Below, in pieces: positions 60,656-64,000 of a stretch of DNA of 64,000 nt. The stretch covers positions 124,001-188,000 of the forward strand of contig NZ_QCZF01000008.1 of assembly GCF_003075095.1 (NCBI RefSeq). Reading direction: 5' to 3'. The first letter of the stretch is position 1, and every line of letters starts with the position of its first letter. The position numbers and the translations under genes are program-made. The DNA comes from Blastococcus litoris (GTDB lineage: Bacteria > Actinomycetota > Actinomycetes > Mycobacteriales > Geodermatophilaceae). The notes beneath the pieces are model-generated. The model ran no database searches. It saw nothing but the letters and a program-made list of their open reading frames with translations, and was not told the origin of the DNA.

Positions 60656-61987
60656 TCAGCCGACCGCCTCGGCGAAGACCACCACGTTGTCCCGGTAGCT
60701 CCCGGCGGCGCGGTCGAACGACCCGCCGCAGGTGATCAGCCGCAGCTCCGCGCCGCTGGTGGGTGCGTACACGTCGTCCACCGGGAAGTCGGTCTTCGGC
60801 CGGGAGACGACGCGCGTGACGGTGAAGCGCGCGGTGCTGCCGTCCGCCCGACCGACGACGACCTCGGCACCGGGGCGCAGCTCGCCGAGGCGGGAGAACA
60901 CCGCGGGCGCGCCCGCCCAGTCGACGTGCCCGGCGATGACCGCGGGGCCGGGCAGGCCGGGAACCGGGCCGCCGGTGTACCAGCCCGCCAGCGCGGGGTC
61001 GGCGGGCGGCACGAGCGCGCCCGCGCTGTCCAGCCCCGCCCCCGCGAGCAGGGCGTCCACGCCGGCGTCCGGGACGCTGAGGCGGACGGGGGCGGCGGGG
61101 GAGCCGGCCGCGCTGACCGCCACCACCGGCGCGACCGCTTCGGCTGCGCCGGCCGGGGCGGTCACCCCGGTGACGGCGGCCAAGCCCGTCGCGACCAGCA
61201 GCACCCTTCCCCGCCGGCCGGCGAGGACCAGCCCGGCCAGGGCGGCGAGGGCGGCGAGGGCGACCGGAGCGGGACCGCCGGGGAGGTCGCCGGTCCCCGC
61301 CTCGACCGCGCCGGTGGGCACGACGGAGGGGCCGGCGGCGTCGACGACGGGGCGCACCAGGAGCCCGCCGCCCTCCCCGTCCAGGACGAGGAGGGTGACG
61401 ACGGAGCCCGCGGCGAACGTGACCGGCACCGGCTCCGCGTCGCCCACGAGCAGGGTCGCCGGACCGGCGGGAACCGTCCGGGGCTCGGCGGCCGCGCCGA
61501 AGGGGAGCCCTGACGCGAGCGCGGGTCCGCCGCTCAGCGCGACGTCGGCCGCCGGGAGGCTCCCGGCCGCTGCCAGGACCCGGACGCGTGCGGACCCGGG
61601 CGGGGGAGCGGACAGGTCGTCGGTCAGCGTGGCGACCCCCAGGTCGGCGAACGAGCCGGTGAGGGTCACCGTCAGGGCGCCGCCCGCCGGGACGTCGACC
61701 CGCGCCGACAGGGCCGGCGGCACGCTCCGCGCCGCTCCCTCGGCGCGGACGCTGACCGCGTAGCTGCCGGCGGGGAGGTCGAGCGCTTCGCTGACCGCCC
61801 CGTAGGCGAGGCCAGTGGTGGCGTCCTCACCCGGGTCGGTCAGCGGCCCCGTCCGGTCCGACGGCAGGGGAGCGACCGCGACGTCCACGGCGGGGGTGTC
61901 GGGGGAGAGGTGCGCGAACCGCAGCTGCCCGCCGTCCTCCGCGCCCGCCGCGGGCATGCCGAGGGACGCGCACAGCAGACCCACCAC
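60656..61987 (-). CDS. DUF4397 protein fused to a class F-like sortase
   Basis: A 443-residue secreted or membrane protein in two parts. Residues about 20-235 are a DUF4397 domain (RFAHLSPDTPAVDVAVAP, LPAGSYAVSVR). It ends with LPGGP (about 235-239), a hydrophobic stretch and RRGR, much like a cell-wall sorting signal. A second hydrophobic segment ending APAGAA follows. Residues about 300-443 are a sortase domain with His354 (IAGHVDW), Cys420 (LITCGGSFD) and Arg432 (SYRDNVVV). The visible start GTG 61987 gives a signal without N-terminal positive charge; no better ATG/GTG is in frame. It may be a substrate fused to its own sortase. Confidence 0.75.
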   Translation of the reverse strand: MVGLLCASLGMPAAGAEDGGQLRFAHLSPDTPAVDVAVAPLPSDRTGPLTDPGEDATTGLAYGAVSEALDLPAGSYAVSVRAEGAARSVPPALSARVDVPAGGALTVTLTGSFADLGVATLTDDLSAPPPGSARVRVLAAAGSLPAADVALSGGPALASGLPFGAAAEPRTVPAGPATLLVGDAEPVPVTFAAGSVVTLLVLDGEGGGLLVRPVVDAAGPSVVPTGAVEAGTGDLPGGPAPVALAALAALAGLVLAGRRGRVLLVATGLAAVTGVTAPAGAAEAVAPVVAVSAAGSPAAPVRLSVPDAGVDALLAGAGLDSAGALVPPADPALAGWYTGGPVPGLPGPAVIAGHVDWAGAPAVFSRLGELRPGAEVVVGRADGSTARFTVTRVVSRPKTDFPVDDVYAPTSGAELRLITCGGSFDRAAGSYRDNVVVFAEAVG

Positions 61988-62061
61988 GACGACGAACAGC
62001 CCGCGCGCCGACCGGACCTCGCGGTCCGGCGACGGGCGGGCTGCCGGTCGTGCGTCTGGGT

Positions 62062-63255
62062 TCAGGAACGCCCCTGGCTCACCGGCTGGTCGATCGCCTG
62101 GGTCGGCGGGCCCTGGACGGGGGTCGCCGTGGCGCCGGGACGCGGCGGCATCGGCAGCTGGCGCGTGGCCGGCTCGGTCCGGGTGGGCTGACGAGCCGCG
62201 GCCGCCTCGCCCTCACCGCGGGACGCAGCACCCTGGGGAGCGGCGGCGGGTGCGGTCGTCGTCGACGGGGTGGGCGAGGGGCGGCGCTCGGGCTCCCGGG
62301 CCGGGGTGGCGGCGGTGGAGCTGCCGGTCGCCGGGGCGCTGCTCGTGCCCGCCTCCGCGCCCTGGGACGACGAGGAGGACTGCTGGGCCGCGGGCTGCTG
62401 CGCCGGGGCCTGCGGGGAGGCGCTCTGCTTCGGCTGGGGCGCGGTCTGCTGGGGGCGGTCGGAGAGGTCCGGCAGCGTGGTCAGCAGCTGGCGAGCGGCG
62501 AGCAGGCGGCTGGTGAGCTCGTCGCGGACGTCGCGGATGGCCTCCGCCTTGGCCTCCGCCTCGGCGATGAGCTGGGCGGCGTGCTGCTCGGCGGTCGCGA
62601 TCCGCTGCCGCGCGGCCTGGGTGGAGACGCGCTCGCGCTCCTCCTCCTGCGCGGCGGCCTCGGCCCGGCGCGCACGCTGGGCGATGTCGAAGTCCTCCTC
62701 GACCTTGGCCCGGCGCGCCTGCGACTCGGCGTCGAGGCGGGCGACCCGCTCCTGGGCCTTGGCCACGAGCTCGTCGGCGCGCTGCTGGGCCTTCTGCATG
62801 ATCTGCTCGGCGTTCTGGCGGGCCTCGGCGAGCATCCGCTCCACCTCGGCCTGACCGGCGGCGTGCCGCTCGAGCAGGGCCCGCTCCTCGGCCGCGGTCT
62901 GCTCGCGGACCGCCTGGGCGTCGAGCTCGGCGGCGCGGCGGATCTCGCCGGCCTCCTCCTCGGCGAGCTGCAGCATGTGTTGGATGCGCTCGCTGATGTT
63001 CTCGAAGGTCGGGGCCGAGGCCGTCGCGGCCTTGCGGCGCAGCGACTCGATCTCGCCGTGCAGCGCGGAGAGCTGACCGGCCAGGTCGGCCGAGCGGTTC
63101 ACCGCGGCGTCGCGGTCGGCGAGCGCGATCCGGAAATCGGCTTCGAGCCGCTCGATCGTCTCCGCCACCTGGTTGCGGTCGTAACCCCGCAGGACCACGT
63201 CGAACGAGTGCTGGGCCTCGTGGATCGGCAGCAGGTCGCGGCGGGGATCGCTCAT
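62062..63255 (-). CDS. DivIVA-domain coiled-coil protein (Scy/FilP/Wag31-like)
   Basis: A 397-residue cytoskeletal protein. Residues about 10-60 are a DivIVA domain (SFDVVLRGYDRNQVAETIERLEADF). Then come about 230 residues of coiled coil rich in Ala, Glu, Gln and Arg, and a disordered Gln/Ser/Pro/Thr-rich tail with runs of Ser. DivIVA-type proteins mark the pole and drive polar growth in actinobacteria; the long tail and coil place it nearer to accessory proteins than to Wag31 itself. ATG 63255 has GAGGATGGAGAC upstream. It is downstream of ccr, separated by a strong terminator. Confidence 0.85.
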   Translation of the reverse strand: MSDPRRDLLPIHEAQHSFDVVLRGYDRNQVAETIERLEADFRIALADRDAAVNRSADLAGQLSALHGEIESLRRKAATASAPTFENISERIQHMLQLAEEEAGEIRRAAELDAQAVREQTAAEERALLERHAAGQAEVERMLAEARQNAEQIMQKAQQRADELVAKAQERVARLDAESQARRAKVEEDFDIAQRARRAEAAAQEEERERVSTQAARQRIATAEQHAAQLIAEAEAKAEAIRDVRDELTSRLLAARQLLTTLPDLSDRPQQTAPQPKQSASPQAPAQQPAAQQSSSSSQGAEAGTSSAPATGSSTAATPAREPERRPSPTPSTTTAPAAAPQGAASRGEGEAAAARQPTRTEPATRQLPMPPRPGATATPVQGPPTQAIDQPVSQGRS

Positions 63256-63333
63256 GTCTCCATCCTCGCAGAAGGTCCGGGGCTCGTCAGCGTGTCGCCG
63301 GGAGATCGATGCCAGTGGGACGGCTGTGCAACG

Positions 63334-63371
63334 CCTCGGGGCCCGGCCGCAGCTGCGGCCGGGCCCCGAGG
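63334..63371 (-). terminator. Perfect 38-bp palindromic terminator after ccr
   Basis: CCTCGGGGCCCGGCCGCAG (63334-63352) is perfectly self-complementary with 63353-63371, giving a stem of at least 17 bp with loop AGCT. It lies 10 bp after the ccr stop. It is strong enough to isolate ccr from the DivIVA-like gene. Confidence 0.8.
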
Positions 63372-63380
63372 GACGTGGTG

Positions 63381-64000
63381 CTAGACCCCGCGGAAGCGGT
63401 TGATCGCGTCGAGGTGCTTCTCGCGCTTCTCCCGGTCGCGCACCCCGAGACCCTCCTCGGGGGCCAGCGTCAGGACGCCGACCTTGCCCTGGTGGGCGTT
63501 GCGGTGGACGTCGAGGGCGGCCTGGCCGACCTCCTCCATCGGGTACACCTTCGACAGGGTCGGGTGGATGAGCCCCTTGTCGATCAGCCGGTTGGCCTCC
63601 CACGCCTCCTTGTAGTTGGCGAAGTGGGAGCTGAGGATCTTCTTCAGGTTCATCCACAGGTACCGGTTGTCGTACTGGTGCATGTACCCGGTGGTCGAGG
63701 CGCAGGTGACGATCGTGCCGCCCTTCTTCGCCACGTAGACGCTGGCGCCGAAGGTCTCCCGGCCGGGGTGCTCGAAGACGATGTCGACGTCCTCGCCGCC
63801 GGTCAGCTCACGGATCTTCTTGCCCAGGCGCTGCCACTCCTTGGGGTCCTGGTTGTCCTCGTCCTTCCAGAACTTGTACTGCTCCGCCGACCTGTCGATG
63901 ATCAGCTCCGCGCCCATCTTGCGGACGATCTCGGCCTTCTCCGGGCTGCTCACGACGCAGACCGGGATGGCGCCGCCGTTGAGCGCCATCTGGGTGGCGT
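63381..64000 (-). CDS. ccr: Crotonyl-CoA carboxylase/reductase, C-terminal part (gene runs off the right edge)
   Basis: The last 206 codons of a medium-chain reductase. The part visible begins with ATQMALNGGAIPVCVVSSPEKA (nucleotide-domain strands) and includes FEHPGRETFGASVYVAKKGG, CASTTGYMHQYDNRYLWMNLKK and KVYPMEEVGQAALDVHRNAHQGKVGV, matching Ccr, which reductively carboxylates crotonyl-CoA to ethylmalonyl-CoA with NADPH and CO2. The amino-terminal half is outside the window. It stops with TAG at 63381. With the ethylmalonyl-CoA mutase 9 kb away it suggests an operating ethylmalonyl-CoA route or extender-unit supply. Confidence 0.93.
   Translation of the reverse strand, partial: ATQMALNGGAIPVCVVSSPEKAEIVRKMGAELIIDRSAEQYKFWKDEDNQDPKEWQRLGKKIRELTGGEDVDIVFEHPGRETFGASVYVAKKGGTIVTCASTTGYMHQYDNRYLWMNLKKILSSHFANYKEAWEANRLIDKGLIHPTLSKVYPMEEVGQAALDVHRNAHQGKVGVLTLAPEEGLGVRDREKREKHLDAINRFRGV

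Overview
The window is GC-rich chromosomal DNA from an actinobacterium. Support comes from the gene content: a fused 2-oxoglutarate decarboxylase/E2 protein (Kgd), mismatch endonuclease NucS, Ni superoxide dismutase with its SodX peptidase, a MurA with Asp in place of the catalytic Cys, PduO-type adenosyltransferase, and the order argS-lysA-hom-thrC-thrB-rho-rpmE-prfA-prmC-tsaC-wecA-atp. A Geodermatophilaceae-like organism would fit, but the sequence alone does not settle the family. No phage, transposase, CRISPR array or rRNA was seen. Coding density is very high, with many 4-bp ATGA/GTGA overlaps, and no gene-free stretch exceeds 300 bases.

Layout. 1-3619 (minus): psd-pssA-GNAT-hypothetical lipid operon and a GAF/PP2C phosphatase. 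3741-5814: sodN divergent from sodX, then malic enzyme. 5804-14043 (minus): kgd, a small DUF6104 protein, an unusual ATPase/DUF457 fused frame, an MFS carrier and a PLP-dependent lyase. 14196-16795 (minus): ankyrin protein and an ABC exporter pair. 16922-20206 (plus): universal stress protein, class III adenylate cyclase, ABC-F ATPase. 20211-23736 (minus): acyl-CoA ligase, PhaE-like protein, PHA synthase and GNAT operon, with a divergent SDR. 24646-27743: hydrolase, RidA, tRNA-Arg(CCG), DUF305 and DUF3105 membrane proteins.

27939-49619 (plus) is the housekeeping core: argS, lysine/threonine biosynthesis, rho with its own promoter and structured leader, rpmE, prfA, prmC, tsaC, wecA, and the F0F1 ATP synthase. 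Here atpC is separated from atpD by a strong terminator and a small gene. 49666-64000 holds DUF2550, cobalamin adenosyltransferase divergent from murA, ethylmalonyl-CoA mutase, a crotonase, a carboxylate symporter, a lipoprotein, nucS, a double-domain 3-hydroxyacyl-CoA dehydrogenase, a zinc-ribbon protein, a DUF4397-sortase fusion, a DivIVA-like coiled-coil protein, and the C-terminal part of crotonyl-CoA carboxylase/reductase.

How parts work together. The mutase, adenosyltransferase, crotonase, hydroxyacyl-CoA dehydrogenase and Ccr suggest C4/C5 acyl-CoA metabolism of the ethylmalonyl-CoA type; the PHA operon draws on related intermediates. Many genes carry a TANNNT box 6-8 nt before the start codon and no Shine-Dalgarno, which points to widespread leaderless transcription. 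The most notable oddities are an ArgRS without the HIGH histidine, the sortase fused to a putative substrate, the decaying ATPase fused to DUF457 across a palindromic element, the two-cofactor look of the double dehydrogenase, and the split atpD/atpC arrangement.
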